In this document: one piece after another, positions 28,503 through 37,546 of the stretch
How positions within the stretch are numbered: the stretch's first letter is position 1
Layout of the letters: every line of letters starts with the position of its first letter
Program-made: the position numbers and the translations under genes
The notes under the pieces: generated by a model
What the model saw: the letters and a program-made list of their open reading frames with translations, nothing else
Databases searched by the model: none
Told to the model about the DNA's origin: nothing
Assembly (NCBI GenBank): GCA_027494115.1
Contig: JAOSJL010000001.1
Coordinates: 1,265,926-1,329,925, forward strand
Reading direction: 5' to 3'
Length of the DNA: 64,000 bases
Origin: Acidimicrobiia bacterium
Lineage (GTDB): Bacteria > Actinomycetota > Acidimicrobiia > IMCC26256 > JAOSJL01

Positions 28503-29975
28503 GTGGAGGAGTACGACGTCATCGTGATCGGTGCCGGCTACGGCGGTGTGACGACCGGCGCGCTGTGTGCCAAGGCGGGCAAGCGGGTGCTGCTGCTCGA
28601 CAAGACCAACCAGGCCGGTGGCAAGGCCCAGACGATCCAGCGCAACGGCTACGCCTATGAGATGTGGCCGGTGCTGAGCCTTCCCGCCGACGATTCGCGG
28701 TTCCATGAGCTCGTCGCCGAGCTCGGCGTCGAAGACGAAGCGCCGCTCATCGTGCCCGAGGGTGACAACGCCATCGAGCTCAAGTACCGCGACGACAAGG
28801 GCGACTGGCGCAGTTACATCGGGCCGTCGAAACAGGCCGAGGACCCGCTCGCCGTCGAGGGCCTCGAGTCGACCTTCGGTGTCGATTCCGACGGTGTCGA
28901 GAAGATGATGGCGCTCGTCGGAGAGGTCTTCGGGATGTCGGAGGAGGATCTCGACACCCACGACGACACGGGGATGCTCGGCTGGATGCACAGCTTCGAC
29001 GTGCCCGACCCGGTCATCGCCTACATGTCGGCGATCCTCAACCTCGTGTTCGTGGCGCCGGTCGACCGCATCCCCGTCTCCGAGGGCGTGCGGACGTTGC
29101 GTCAGCTGTTCCTCGGTGGTGGTGGCCGTTACCACGCCGGCGGCTACGGGCGCCCGGCCGAGGCCGCTGCCCGCTACATCGAAGAGCACGGCGGAACCTT
29201 TCTCCCGAAGACGCGCGTCGAGCGCGTGCTCGTCGAGGACGGCCGCGCGGTCGGTGTCGCGACGTCGGCGGGCGAGTTCCGCGCACCGGTGGTCGTCTCG
29301 AACGCCGGCATCCAACCCACTGTTCTCTCGCTCGTCGGCGACGACCACTTCTCCGACGACTACGTCAAGCGGGTCGAGACGCTCGAGCCGGGTCTCGGCA
29401 TGGTCGGCGTCCGCTACTTCCTCGACGAGCCCGTGCTCGACACCGGCATGATCGTGGCCTTCTCCAACGAGAGCTGGTGGGACACCGAACGCTACGAAGC
29501 GGCACAGCGCGGCGAGTGGCCCGACGTCCCGCTCATCTTCGCCGCGGTCACGACGAGCTACGACACCTCCCTCGCGCCGGATGGGCACCAGATCATCCTC
29601 GTGGGCATCCTCGGATCTCCCGATCCGGAGTCCGAGCTGAACGACGAAGCGATCGAGCGCGCCGAGAAGGCGATCGATGCGATGTGGCCCGAGATCCGCA
29701 AGCACACGATCCGGCGGGAGCCGTACACGGCGAAACACGTCTCCAACATGTGCCGCGACTCGGCCGTTCCCGGCCAGGGCGGCGAGTGCATCGGTCTGAG
29801 TCAGGTGATCGGTCAGTGCGGTGGGTCCAAGCCCGACGCACGTACGCCGCTACCCGGCCTGTATCTCGTCGGCACCGATGCCGGCGGGTACGGCTGCGGT
29901 ACCCACCAGGCCGTCGACTCGGGGTTCAACGTGGCTGCGATGGTCCTCGCGGATCATGAAGAGGCGCGTGTCTGA
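28503..29975 (+). CDS. FAD-dependent oxidoreductase, CrtI/NAD(P)-binding family
   Basis: A 490-residue flavoprotein, shorter than its neighbours. The motif is YDVIVIGAGYGGVTTGALCA, then LLDKTNQAGGKAQTIQRNGY; the C-terminal block is LPGLYLVGTDAGGYGCGTHQ. It has no counterpart in the minus-strand array, so it is the extra member of the plus-strand set. GTG 28503 follows AAGGAACGG. The substrate is unknown; the family catalyses redox changes on hydrophobic polyenes, lipids or related molecules. Confidence 0.85.
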   Translation: MEEYDVIVIGAGYGGVTTGALCAKAGKRVLLLDKTNQAGGKAQTIQRNGYAYEMWPVLSLPADDSRFHELVAELGVEDEAPLIVPEGDNAIELKYRDDKGDWRSYIGPSKQAEDPLAVEGLESTFGVDSDGVEKMMALVGEVFGMSEEDLDTHDDTGMLGWMHSFDVPDPVIAYMSAILNLVFVAPVDRIPVSEGVRTLRQLFLGGGGRYHAGGYGRPAEAAARYIEEHGGTFLPKTRVERVLVEDGRAVGVATSAGEFRAPVVVSNAGIQPTVLSLVGDDHFSDDYVKRVETLEPGLGMVGVRYFLDEPVLDTGMIVAFSNESWWDTERYEAAQRGEWPDVPLIFAAVTTSYDTSLAPDGHQIILVGILGSPDPESELNDEAIERAEKAIDAMWPEIRKHTIRREPYTAKHVSNMCRDSAVPGQGGECIGLSQVIGQCGGSKPDARTPLPGLYLVGTDAGGYGCGTHQAVDSGFNVAAMVLADHEEARV

Positions 29976-30042
29976 CTCCTGAGATGGGCCGGTACCCGGC
30001 TCCGAAAAGCCCACGAACGCTACGGAACGGAAGCTGCGACAC

Positions 30043-31797
30043 ATGAAGGACTACGACGTCATCGTCATCGGTGGGGGGATCAACGGCTTGACCGTCGCCG
30101 CCTACCTCGCCAAGGCCGGGTTGTCCGTCGGTGTGTTCGAGGCCCGTGGCCAGTGTGGCGCGCACTGCGACACCGTCGAGACCGGCTCTCCCGGGTTCCT
30201 CCACAACCTGCACGCCACCTGGCTCGCCACCTCCTACAGCCCGGCGATGGACGACCTCGACCTGCCCGGCTTCGGCTTCGAGCTCCGCGGTACCGACGTC
30301 ACCTACGCCAAGCCGTTCGAGTCGGGCAAGAGCCTGATCCACGCGATGGACTTCGACACGACCTATGCGAACTGGGAGCGGGTGTCGGAGAAGGACGCCG
30401 CGCTGCAGATGAAGGCGCTCGAGTTCAACGCGGTCAACCTCGAGGAGATGCTCGAGGCGAACCGACGGTTCTGGTACGGGCCTCCGACCGAGGACACGCT
30501 GAACCGGATGTACTCCCTGCTCGACAAGTTCCTCGCGCACCAGGGCCACGACGTCACAGGTGCCGCGCTGCTGAACATGACCGGCTTCGAGGTCCTCGAC
30601 CTCCTCTTCGACTCCGATGAGGTGAAGACCACGACCGCGTCGCTGGGATGGATCAGCGGCCTGCCGCCCATCCACCGCAAGATCGGCGCTCTGGCGGCCG
30701 TGGTCATGGCCGGTATCGGTGGCCCGATGGCGGTACACAACGCGCGGGGTGGTTCCCACTCCCTCACGCACTCGCTCGTGAAGGCCACGGTCGACGCCGG
30801 CGGCGAGATCTGGACGACGTGTCCGGTGGACAAGATCATCGTCGAGGACGGTCGGGCGGTCGGGATCAAGCTCCGCGAGGACGCGCTGATGCCGGGTGAG
30901 GAGATCCGGGCAAAGACCATCGTCTCGAACGTGTCCGCCGTTCCGACCTTCCTCGGTATGCTCGGCGAGGACGTCATCGGCCCCGAGATCGCGAACCGGG
31001 TCAGGAGCTTCCACTACGACGAGCAGGTGCTCTTCGGCGTCTACTACAGCTTGCGCGACGACATCGAGTTCGCAGCCGCGGACTGGGATCCCGGGATCCA
31101 GCGCTGCATGATGGGATACCTCGGCGGCGACACCATCGACGACATGCGCCGCCACAACGTCAACCTCATCTCCGGCGTGATCGACGACGACATCATGGGC
31201 AACTGGTTCGTGCCCACGCGCGCCGACCCGACACAGGCGCCCGACGGCTGCCACACGGCTTTCATCTGGGTCGACGTACCGCCGGCGCCCCGCCGTTGGC
31301 GAGGCCAAACGATCACGGGCGGCATGGATGCCTGGCCCGAGCTCGGGGGGCCCTTTGCCGACGCGGCCACGGACCGGATCGAGGACTACGCGCCCGGCTT
31401 CAAGGATCTCATCATCGAGCGGCACGTCATGACCCCGCTCGATCAGGTGCGCAACAACCCCTCGTCGATGACGGGGAGCATCCTGGGAGGCAGCGTCACG
31501 CCCGACCAGTTCTACATGAACCGGCCGGTGCCGGGAGTCATCACGAGCGGCGCATCGCGCACCTTCCTGCCGGGGCTCTACCTGTCCAACTCGATCCACC
31601 CCATGGGCGCGACGTGGCTCGCGACCGGTTACCTGGCCGCTCGCGAGGTTGCCGAAGACGCGGGGTGCCTCGACCAGCCGTGGTGGCAGGCCCGACCGTG
31701 GGACTGGTTCATGGACCACATGAATGACGTTCCGATGAACCTCGGCGTCAACGCCAAATGGCAACTCGATGAGTCCACCGGAGGGGCCGGCCAATGA
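30043..31797 (+). CDS. Phytoene-desaturase-like FAD oxidoreductase
   Basis: A 584-residue flavoprotein with VIVIGGGINGLTVAAYLAKA, FEARGQCGAHCDTVETGSPG, NARGGSHSLTHSLVKAT and TFLPGLYLSNSIHPMGATWL. It is closely related to the first 560 residues of the protein at 13447 but stops before any DUF1214-like domain. Its stop overlaps the next start by ATGA (31794-31797), so the two are translationally coupled. Confidence 0.88.
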   Translation: MKDYDVIVIGGGINGLTVAAYLAKAGLSVGVFEARGQCGAHCDTVETGSPGFLHNLHATWLATSYSPAMDDLDLPGFGFELRGTDVTYAKPFESGKSLIHAMDFDTTYANWERVSEKDAALQMKALEFNAVNLEEMLEANRRFWYGPPTEDTLNRMYSLLDKFLAHQGHDVTGAALLNMTGFEVLDLLFDSDEVKTTTASLGWISGLPPIHRKIGALAAVVMAGIGGPMAVHNARGGSHSLTHSLVKATVDAGGEIWTTCPVDKIIVEDGRAVGIKLREDALMPGEEIRAKTIVSNVSAVPTFLGMLGEDVIGPEIANRVRSFHYDEQVLFGVYYSLRDDIEFAAADWDPGIQRCMMGYLGGDTIDDMRRHNVNLISGVIDDDIMGNWFVPTRADPTQAPDGCHTAFIWVDVPPAPRRWRGQTITGGMDAWPELGGPFADAATDRIEDYAPGFKDLIIERHVMTPLDQVRNNPSSMTGSILGGSVTPDQFYMNRPVPGVITSGASRTFLPGLYLSNSIHPMGATWLATGYLAAREVAEDAGCLDQPWWQARPWDWFMDHMNDVPMNLGVNAKWQLDESTGGAGQ

Positions 31798-33368
31798 CCG
31801 CAATCGTGACGAAGACCGACACCTATGACGCCGTCGTGATCGGCGGTGGTCCGAACGGCCTGATCTGTGGTGCCTACCTGGCGAAGGCCGGCGCCCGGGT
31901 GCTGCTGATCGAACGTCGGCACGAGACCGGCGGCGGGCTCAACACCGACGAGTACCACGGGTTCCGGTTCAACCTGCACGCCATCTACCACATGATGAGC
32001 GACGTGATGCCGGCCTACCGCGACCTCGCCCTGGCCGACTACGGGCTGCGCTACGTCTCTCCGCACGTCGCGTGCGCGTTCCCGTTCAAGGACGGCAAGT
32101 CGCTCGTCTTCACCAAGGACCACGACGAGACCGTCGCATCGATCGGTGCGGTCAGTGAGCACGATGCCGACTGTTTCCGGCGCATGTGGTCGGAGTTCGC
32201 ACCGATGCTCGACGAGTACATCATTCCGCTCACCTACAAGCTGCCGATGCCGGTCGTGGACCAGGTCGTCGAGATCGGCCAGAACGCGGTCGGCGAGCGA
32301 CTCAACGAGATCTCCGACCTGAGCCCGATCGAGGTTCTCGACGAATACGGATTCACCGATCCCCGTGTACGAATGGCGCTGCTGTCGTTCTCGGCGATGT
32401 GGGGCTTCCACCTCGAAGACCCGCTCGGCTATCTCTACCCGGTCTACCTCTGTCGGATGGTGAACTCGGCTCTCGTCAAGGGTGGTTCGCACCGCTTGTC
32501 GTCGTCGCTCTACCGGGTGTTCGTCAACAACGGCGGCGAGGTCCTCGACACATCGGAGGTCACCGCCATCCACACTGACGGCGACTCCGGTGTTCGTGTC
32601 GAGGTGGCCGACGGTCACCAGTTCGAGGCACGGGCGGTGGCGTCCACGCTGAACCCCGAACAGACCTTCCTCAACCTCGTCGGGGCCCAGCACCTCCCGG
32701 ACGACCTGAAGTTCGCCGTCGAAGGTTGGGAGTGGGAGGAGCGCACGCTCTTCGGGCTGCACCTCGGTATCGACGGCGACGTCACGTTCCGGCATCAGGA
32801 GCCCCGCGTGAACGAGGCCATGATCGCCTTTCTCGGCCTCGAGACCGAGGACGAGCTGCACGAGCACCTCGCACGGGTCGATGCCGGCACGGCAGGTGGG
32901 GGCGAGTGGGTACACGTCACTGTCCCGAGTCACCACGACCGGTCGATGGCGCCGGCCGGCCACCAGGTGGTGCGCGCCGAACAGGTCGTCCGTTATGACG
33001 ACGACTGGGAAACCGGAACCGGCAGCTTCGGCGACGAGTGTCTCGGTCTCATCGAGGAACACGCCGACCTCGGTCGTATCGTGTTGCGCCGTGAGTACCC
33101 ACCGACACACATCGAAGCGAAGCTGCACACGATGAAGCGCGGCTCGATCAAGCACGGCTCGTACACGAACCTTCAGATGGGCTTCAACCGTCCGAACGAC
33201 CTGTGCTCACAGGTGACGACACCGATTCCCGGCCTGTTCACCTGCGGCGCTTCCAACTACGCGGGCGGCATGATCATCGGCGGTCCGGGGTATCTCGGCG
33301 CCAAGGTCGTCGGCGAGCACCTCGGTCTCGATGCGGTACCCGGAACGGCTCCACCCGGTTCCGGGTAG
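31794..33368 (+). CDS. Phytoene-desaturase/PYROXD2-like FAD oxidoreductase
   Basis: A 524-residue flavoprotein with AVVIGGGPNGLICGAYLAKA, RRHETGGGLNTDEYHGF, MKRGSIKHGSYTNLQMGFNR and GASNYAGGMIIGGPGYLGA. It belongs to the same subfamily as the proteins at 16379 and 26796 but is more diverged. It is the last gene of the plus-strand array and is followed convergently by the TetR gene at 33407. Confidence 0.88.
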   Translation: MTAIVTKTDTYDAVVIGGGPNGLICGAYLAKAGARVLLIERRHETGGGLNTDEYHGFRFNLHAIYHMMSDVMPAYRDLALADYGLRYVSPHVACAFPFKDGKSLVFTKDHDETVASIGAVSEHDADCFRRMWSEFAPMLDEYIIPLTYKLPMPVVDQVVEIGQNAVGERLNEISDLSPIEVLDEYGFTDPRVRMALLSFSAMWGFHLEDPLGYLYPVYLCRMVNSALVKGGSHRLSSSLYRVFVNNGGEVLDTSEVTAIHTDGDSGVRVEVADGHQFEARAVASTLNPEQTFLNLVGAQHLPDDLKFAVEGWEWEERTLFGLHLGIDGDVTFRHQEPRVNEAMIAFLGLETEDELHEHLARVDAGTAGGGEWVHVTVPSHHDRSMAPAGHQVVRAEQVVRYDDDWETGTGSFGDECLGLIEEHADLGRIVLRREYPPTHIEAKLHTMKRGSIKHGSYTNLQMGFNRPNDLCSQVTTPIPGLFTCGASNYAGGMIIGGPGYLGAKVVGEHLGLDAVPGTAPPGSG

Positions 33369-33406
33369 GTCCGAGTAGGAGCGAGGAGACGGGTCGGGGG
33401 CTGCGG

Positions 33407-34084
33407 TCAGCCTGACGCGCTCTTTGCGGCGGAGACCTGAGTCGCGTCGTGGGGTGAGTCGTCGGTGGGGTGAGGCCGCTGCTGGGCGAGGATCTGGTCG
33501 ACGAGGTAGTTGCGCCGGGCGATCAAGGCGTCCACCGAGTACGGATCGGTGCTCATGAGCCGTTCCAGCAGTGCGCCGTGGCAGAAGTACGACATGATCT
33601 GCACGTGGAGGTCGTGAACGAACAGGGCCGGATCGACCTCGGCGACGCGGCCGTCGGAGGCGGTTCGGGCCTCTTGGAGGCGGCGTTCCGCGGGTTCGTA
33701 GACCGGACCGACGAAACGGTCGAGGTAGGCGTCCCCGTACTCGCCGCCCTCGAGCAGCTCGCGCAGCATCAGACGGGCAACAGATGGGTCGGTAGCCACG
33801 TGGCGTTGGAGTTGGTCGAGGTACCAGCTGAGCCGCTCACGGTTGAACTCACCGGCGAGGAAATCGTTCATCATCGTGATCACGGGCTCGAGCGCATGGT
33901 CGAGGACGGCCTCGTGTAGCGCCTCTTTCGTACCGAACTGGTACAGCACCGTCGTCTTGTGGACCCCGGCCTGATCAGCGATCTCCTGGACTGCGACCCC
34001 GCCGAAGCCACGGCGGGCGAAGAGCTCGGTGGCAGCCTCGAGAATCGCTGCGCGACCACCTCGCGCTTCTGCTCGCTCCACCAT
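33407..34084 (-). CDS. TetR family transcriptional regulator
   Basis: A 225-residue regulator with an N-terminal HTH (AAILEAATELFARRGFGGVA, then QEIADQAGVHKTTVLYQFGTK) and a helical ligand domain. The ATG at 34084 is preceded by GAAGGAG with good spacing, so it is preferred to the upstream GTG at 34135. It is divergent from the SDR at 34237; the 21-bp-spaced double palindrome at 34151-34185 lies in its own promoter region. The same palindrome recurs at four other promoters up to 63 kb, so this protein is the best candidate for the regulon's repressor. Confidence 0.88.
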   Translation of the reverse strand: MVERAEARGGRAAILEAATELFARRGFGGVAVQEIADQAGVHKTTVLYQFGTKEALHEAVLDHALEPVITMMNDFLAGEFNRERLSWYLDQLQRHVATDPSVARLMLRELLEGGEYGDAYLDRFVGPVYEPAERRLQEARTASDGRVAEVDPALFVHDLHVQIMSYFCHGALLERLMSTDPYSVDALIARRNYLVDQILAQQRPHPTDDSPHDATQVSAAKSASG

Positions 34085-34150
34085 CTGTGCTCCTTCGTCT
34101 GCGCCGTTTTCGCTTTCCCCGTTGCCCGGGGACACTGGGCATCCGTCATA

Positions 34151-34185
34151 CTACCAACTGGTAGCAAAGTGTAACCGTGTGGCTA
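34151..34185. promoter_or_regulatory. Double TetR-type operator, site A
   Basis: CTACC-AACT-GGTAG (34151-34164) and TAACC-GTGT-GGCTA (34172-34185) have centres exactly 21 bp apart. On the minus strand a -35-like TTACAC (34169-34174) and a -10-like TAGTAT (34148-34153) overlap the sites, so binding would block the TetR promoter. The SDR gene at 34237 is served from the other side. Confidence 0.8.
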
Positions 34186-34236
34186 GTCCGGGAGACCGGA
34201 CCGACACATCCGCAGAGAGGTGAAGAGAGGACAGCG

Positions 34237-35196
34237 ATGCTGCTCGAGGGCAAGACGGCAATCGTGACGGGTGGCGGACGCGGCCTGGGGCGCGCGCACG
34301 CGATGGCGCTCGCCGCGCACGGCGCCCGTGTGGTCGTGAACGATCCGGGTACCGACATCCGAGGTGAGGGTATGGCCAACGTGGCCGACGACGTCGTCGA
34401 CGAGATCAAAGGCTCGGGGGGCGAAGCGGTCGCGAATGTGGACTCATGCGCCGATTTCAACGACGCGGAAGCCCTCGTACGCCAGGCCGTCGATACCTAC
34501 GGTGGACTCGACGTCCTCGTGAACAACGCCGGGAATCTGCGCGATCGCACGATCTTCAACATGACCGAGGACGAGTGGGATGCCGTCATCAACGTGCACC
34601 TGAAGGGCCACTTCGCGCCGACGCGCCACGCCTGCGCGTACTGGCGCTCCGAGACAAAATCCGGTCGTCCGCGCACCGGCCGGATCATCTCGACCACGTC
34701 GCAGTCGGGCTTGTTCGGCAACCCCGGGCAGGCGAACTACGCGGCTGCGAAGGCGGGGATAGCCGCGCTGACGAGGGTCGTCGCCATGGAGATGGCCCGG
34801 TTCGGGGTGACGGCCAACGCGGTGGCGCCCTCCGCGCGTACCCGGATGAGCGAAGACCTCATCGGACCGGCGCCGGAGGGGATCGACCCGTTCGCCCCCG
34901 AGAACGTGAGCCCCCTCGTCGTCTGGCTCGCCTCCGACGACGCCCAATGGGTGAGCGGGCAGGTCTTCCACATGATGGGTGAGCGCTGTGACCGCGTCGA
35001 GGGCTGGCGGATCGCCGCCACCCGCACGCGAACCGGCCGGCACTGGCAGGCCGAGGAGATGGCCGATGTGGCGCGGGCGCTCTACGACGTCTTCCCGGGC
35101 GGTCTCGGCGGAGCGCTCGGTGCCGAAGAAGCGGTGGCCGCCACCGGCATCGGCCAGACGCGCCTCGCGAAGACAGAGGCCGATTCCACGTCCTAG
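34237..35196 (+). CDS. Short-chain dehydrogenase, MFE-2 hydroxyacyl-CoA dehydrogenase-like
   Basis: A 319-residue SDR with TAIVTGGGRGLGRAHAMALA, the catalytic region IISTTSQSGLFG and YAAAKAGIAALT. The extended C-terminus after VSGQVFHMMGER and the NDPGTDIRGEG loop resemble the (3R)-hydroxyacyl-CoA dehydrogenase part of peroxisomal multifunctional enzyme 2. Oxidation of a 3-hydroxyacyl-CoA is likely, which fits the MaoC hydratases that follow. ATG 34237 follows AGAGAGG by 6 nt. Confidence 0.85.
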   Translation: MLLEGKTAIVTGGGRGLGRAHAMALAAHGARVVVNDPGTDIRGEGMANVADDVVDEIKGSGGEAVANVDSCADFNDAEALVRQAVDTYGGLDVLVNNAGNLRDRTIFNMTEDEWDAVINVHLKGHFAPTRHACAYWRSETKSGRPRTGRIISTTSQSGLFGNPGQANYAAAKAGIAALTRVVAMEMARFGVTANAVAPSARTRMSEDLIGPAPEGIDPFAPENVSPLVVWLASDDAQWVSGQVFHMMGERCDRVEGWRIAATRTRTGRHWQAEEMADVARALYDVFPGGLGGALGAEEAVAATGIGQTRLAKTEADSTS

Positions 35197-35214
35197 ACAG
35201 ACGGTCATGCTCTG

Positions 35215-35228
35215 CTACCAAGTGGTGA
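35215..35228. promoter_or_regulatory. Single TetR-type operator, site B
   Basis: CTACC-AAGT-GGTGA lies 46 bp before the MaoC start at 35275 and shares the N5-N4-N5 form of site A. A possible -10 (TAGCAT, 35246-35251) lies downstream. No convincing second site is seen at 21 bp. Confidence 0.6.
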
Positions 35229-35274
35229 GGAATTCCTGAAGCACGTAGCATAATTACAACGCGAGGAGGCACGG

Positions 35275-35823
35275 ATGGGGGCACGGATGGGAACGCTGTA
35301 CGACGAGCGGCTGCGCCACCACATCGGGAACGAGTCACCACGCACCGAAGCGGTCGACGCCGTCTGCCCGCAGATGATCCGGCACTGGGTCGAGGTCATG
35401 CAGGACGAGAACCCGGCCTACACGGACCCCGACTGGGCGGCCCGGTCACGCCACGGTGGCATCGTGGCACCGGGCGCGATGATGCAGGTGTGGAGCATGG
35501 CTCCTCTCTGGCCACCCCGGGACGTCGATCTGCCGATCGCTCCGATCGACGAGATCCTCGAGGGGGAGGGCTACACGAAGATCGTGGCGACCGGGCAGGC
35601 ACAGACGATCGTGGCGCTGGCCCGGGTCGGTGACACCGTCTCGTTCACCGTGCGTCTCACCGACGTCAGCGAGACGGATCACAAGACCCGACTCGGGATG
35701 GCGTACTTCGTCACGTTCGAGTACCGCTTCACCAACCAGGACGACGACCTCCTCGGCACACAGAGCTTCACGTACATGCGCTTCAAGCCGGAACCCGAGA
35801 CGGACGAAGCGCCCGCGGCCTGA
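35275..35823 (+). CDS. MaoC-like / FAS1-type dehydratase, first subunit
   Basis: A 182-residue protein with the N-terminal hot-dog domain of the FAS1/MaoC type (PQMIRHWVEVMQDENPAYTD, then SRHGGIVAPGAMMQVWSM). Such half-size proteins pair with a second MaoC protein to form an enoyl-CoA hydratase; the next gene supplies that partner. A 12-bp duplication (35269-35280 and 35281-35292) creates two in-frame ATG codons; the first follows GAGGAGG by 5 nt and was chosen. Confidence 0.82.
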   Translation: MGARMGTLYDERLRHHIGNESPRTEAVDAVCPQMIRHWVEVMQDENPAYTDPDWAARSRHGGIVAPGAMMQVWSMAPLWPPRDVDLPIAPIDEILEGEGYTKIVATGQAQTIVALARVGDTVSFTVRLTDVSETDHKTRLGMAYFVTFEYRFTNQDDDLLGTQSFTYMRFKPEPETDEAPAA

Positions 35824-35843
35824 GGATCTGAGGAGAGACGCCG

Positions 35844-36305
35844 ATGTCGACGGACTGGATGACGCCCCACCTGAACTACGACTCGATGGCGTGGGACGCC
35901 ATTGATGAAGGTGAGGAGCTACCTCCCGTGGTGCGAGAGGTCGACGCCACGCTCGTCGTCGTCGGCGCCGTCGCGGCCTCACGCGACTTCTACCCGGTTC
36001 ACCACGACAAGGCATTCGCCGAACAGTCGGGGAGCCCCGACGTCTTCGTGAACATCCTGACCACCAATGGCCTGATGGCCGCCTACGTCACGAACTGGTG
36101 CGGTCCTGACTGGGACCTCGTCGCGATCGACCTCCGCCTCAAGATCCCGGTCTTCCCCGGCCAGACGTTGACGACCAAGGGCGCCGTCACACGGAAGTAC
36201 GAACAAGACGGCTACCACGCGCTCGACATCGGGTTCAGTGCCGACGCCGACTACGGAACGCATTGCTCCGGTACCGCCACCATCCGGCGCGCCGAGAGCG
36301 CCTGA
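35844..36305 (+). CDS. MaoC-like enoyl-CoA hydratase, second subunit
   Basis: A 153-residue MaoC hot-dog protein carrying the hydratase region AASRDFYPVHHDKAFAEQSG (Asp and His placed as in R-specific hydratases). With the 35275 product it should form a heteromeric hydratase, similar in arrangement to ChsH1/ChsH2-type pairs of steroid side-chain degradation. The spacing to the previous gene is 20 bp and GAGGAGAG precedes the ATG. Confidence 0.83.
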   Translation: MSTDWMTPHLNYDSMAWDAIDEGEELPPVVREVDATLVVVGAVAASRDFYPVHHDKAFAEQSGSPDVFVNILTTNGLMAAYVTNWCGPDWDLVAIDLRLKIPVFPGQTLTTKGAVTRKYEQDGYHALDIGFSADADYGTHCSGTATIRRAESA

Positions 36306-36332
36306 GTAGACGAACACGACCGAGGGGGCAGG

Positions 36333-37499
36333 GTGGATTTCGAGCTCACGGGGCCGCAGAAGGACCTCGTGACGCGCGTGCGTGACTATCTGGCGACTCA
36401 CATCACCCCTGAGCTCACCGCCGAGATCGCCGAGACGCCCGAAGGCGGCGGACCGGAGTGGAAGGCCTACATCCGTCAGTTGGGGGCCGATGGAATGCTG
36501 GGCGTGGGCTGGCCGACCGAGTACGGAGGCCTGGGTCACGGTCCCGTCGAGCAGTACCTCTTCTTCGAGGAGATCTGTCGCACGGGCATCCCGATCCCGG
36601 TGGTTGCCGTGCAGACCGTGGCGCCGGCGATCATGCGTGTCGGTACCGACGCACAAAAGGCCCACTACCTGCCGGGGATCCTCAAGGGCGAGATCGACGT
36701 GGCGATCGCCTACACCGAACCCGACGCCGGATCCGACCTCGCCTCGCTGCGCACGAGCGCCACCCGCGACGGCGACGAGTGGATCATCGACGGCCAGAAG
36801 GTGTTCACGTCGGGGGCGCACATGGCCGACTACATCTGGCTGGCGGCGCGTACAGACCCCGACGTGCCCAAGCACAAGGGAATCTCGGTCTTCATCATCG
36901 ATGCCCGCTCGCCGGGTATCTCGATCCAGCCGACAGAGATCATGGGAGGTCTGCGGACCAACACGACGTTCTACGACGAGGTTCGAGTGCCGGCCGACGC
37001 CCTCGTGGGCGAGCTCAACGAGGGATGGTCCTACATCACGACCCAACTCAACTACGAGCGGCTGGCGCTGGCCACGGCATCACCGGTCGAGCGAGCTCTC
37101 GAGGAGACCGTCGCCTGGGCCAACGAGAACTGGCGCAACGGACGCCGTGTCGCCGAGGAGCCGTGGGTACGCGACGCGCTCGCCGCAATCGCGGTCGATG
37201 TCGACGTCTTGTCGCTCCTGAACCTGCGCACGGCCTCGATGCTCGCCGAGGGCACGGTGCCCTACCACGACGCATCGCTTAACAAGGTCTTCGCCACCGA
37301 GCTCCACCAGCGGGCCTTCGGGACGTGTCTACGGATCATGGGACGCACGGGCGGGCTCGTGGGCGGAATCGGTGTATCCGACGGAGGCCGGCTGGCCCGG
37401 TGGTTCATGACCGACGTGCTGCTCACCTTCGGTGGCGGTGCGAACGAGGTCCACCGCAACATCGTGGCCATGATCGGCCTCGGAATGCCCAAGTCATGA
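36333..37499 (+). CDS. Acyl-CoA dehydrogenase, first of a pair
   Basis: A 388-residue acyl-CoA dehydrogenase with MLGVGWPTEYGGLGHGPVEQ, IAYTEPDAGSDLASLRTSAT, VFTSGAHMADYIWLAAR and the C-terminal LLTFGGGANEVHRNIVAMIG. A Glu in NYERLALATASP is positioned like the catalytic Glu of isovaleryl-CoA dehydrogenase. With the next gene it forms an adjacent large/small pair, as in FadE/ChsE heteromers of actinobacteria. Confidence 0.88.
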   Translation: MDFELTGPQKDLVTRVRDYLATHITPELTAEIAETPEGGGPEWKAYIRQLGADGMLGVGWPTEYGGLGHGPVEQYLFFEEICRTGIPIPVVAVQTVAPAIMRVGTDAQKAHYLPGILKGEIDVAIAYTEPDAGSDLASLRTSATRDGDEWIIDGQKVFTSGAHMADYIWLAARTDPDVPKHKGISVFIIDARSPGISIQPTEIMGGLRTNTTFYDEVRVPADALVGELNEGWSYITTQLNYERLALATASPVERALEETVAWANENWRNGRRVAEEPWVRDALAAIAVDVDVLSLLNLRTASMLAEGTVPYHDASLNKVFATELHQRAFGTCLRIMGRTGGLVGGIGVSDGGRLARWFMTDVLLTFGGGANEVHRNIVAMIGLGMPKS

Positions 37500-37546
37500 C
37501 CGCAACGGCACCGCCGACGTTCCGGCACCGACCCGAGGAGCAGTAG

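Noticed and set aside
26811-29738. A 975-codon open frame on the minus strand
   Set aside because: It lies antisense to the oxidoreductase genes at 26796 and 28503, which have clear family motifs. The long frame is a by-product of GC-rich codon use and encodes no recognisable domain.
18109-33368. A carotenoid biosynthesis cluster
   Set aside because: No phytoene synthase, GGPP synthase or lycopene cyclase is present, and the flavoproteins resemble the broader PYROXD2-like group, so a carotenoid product is not supported.
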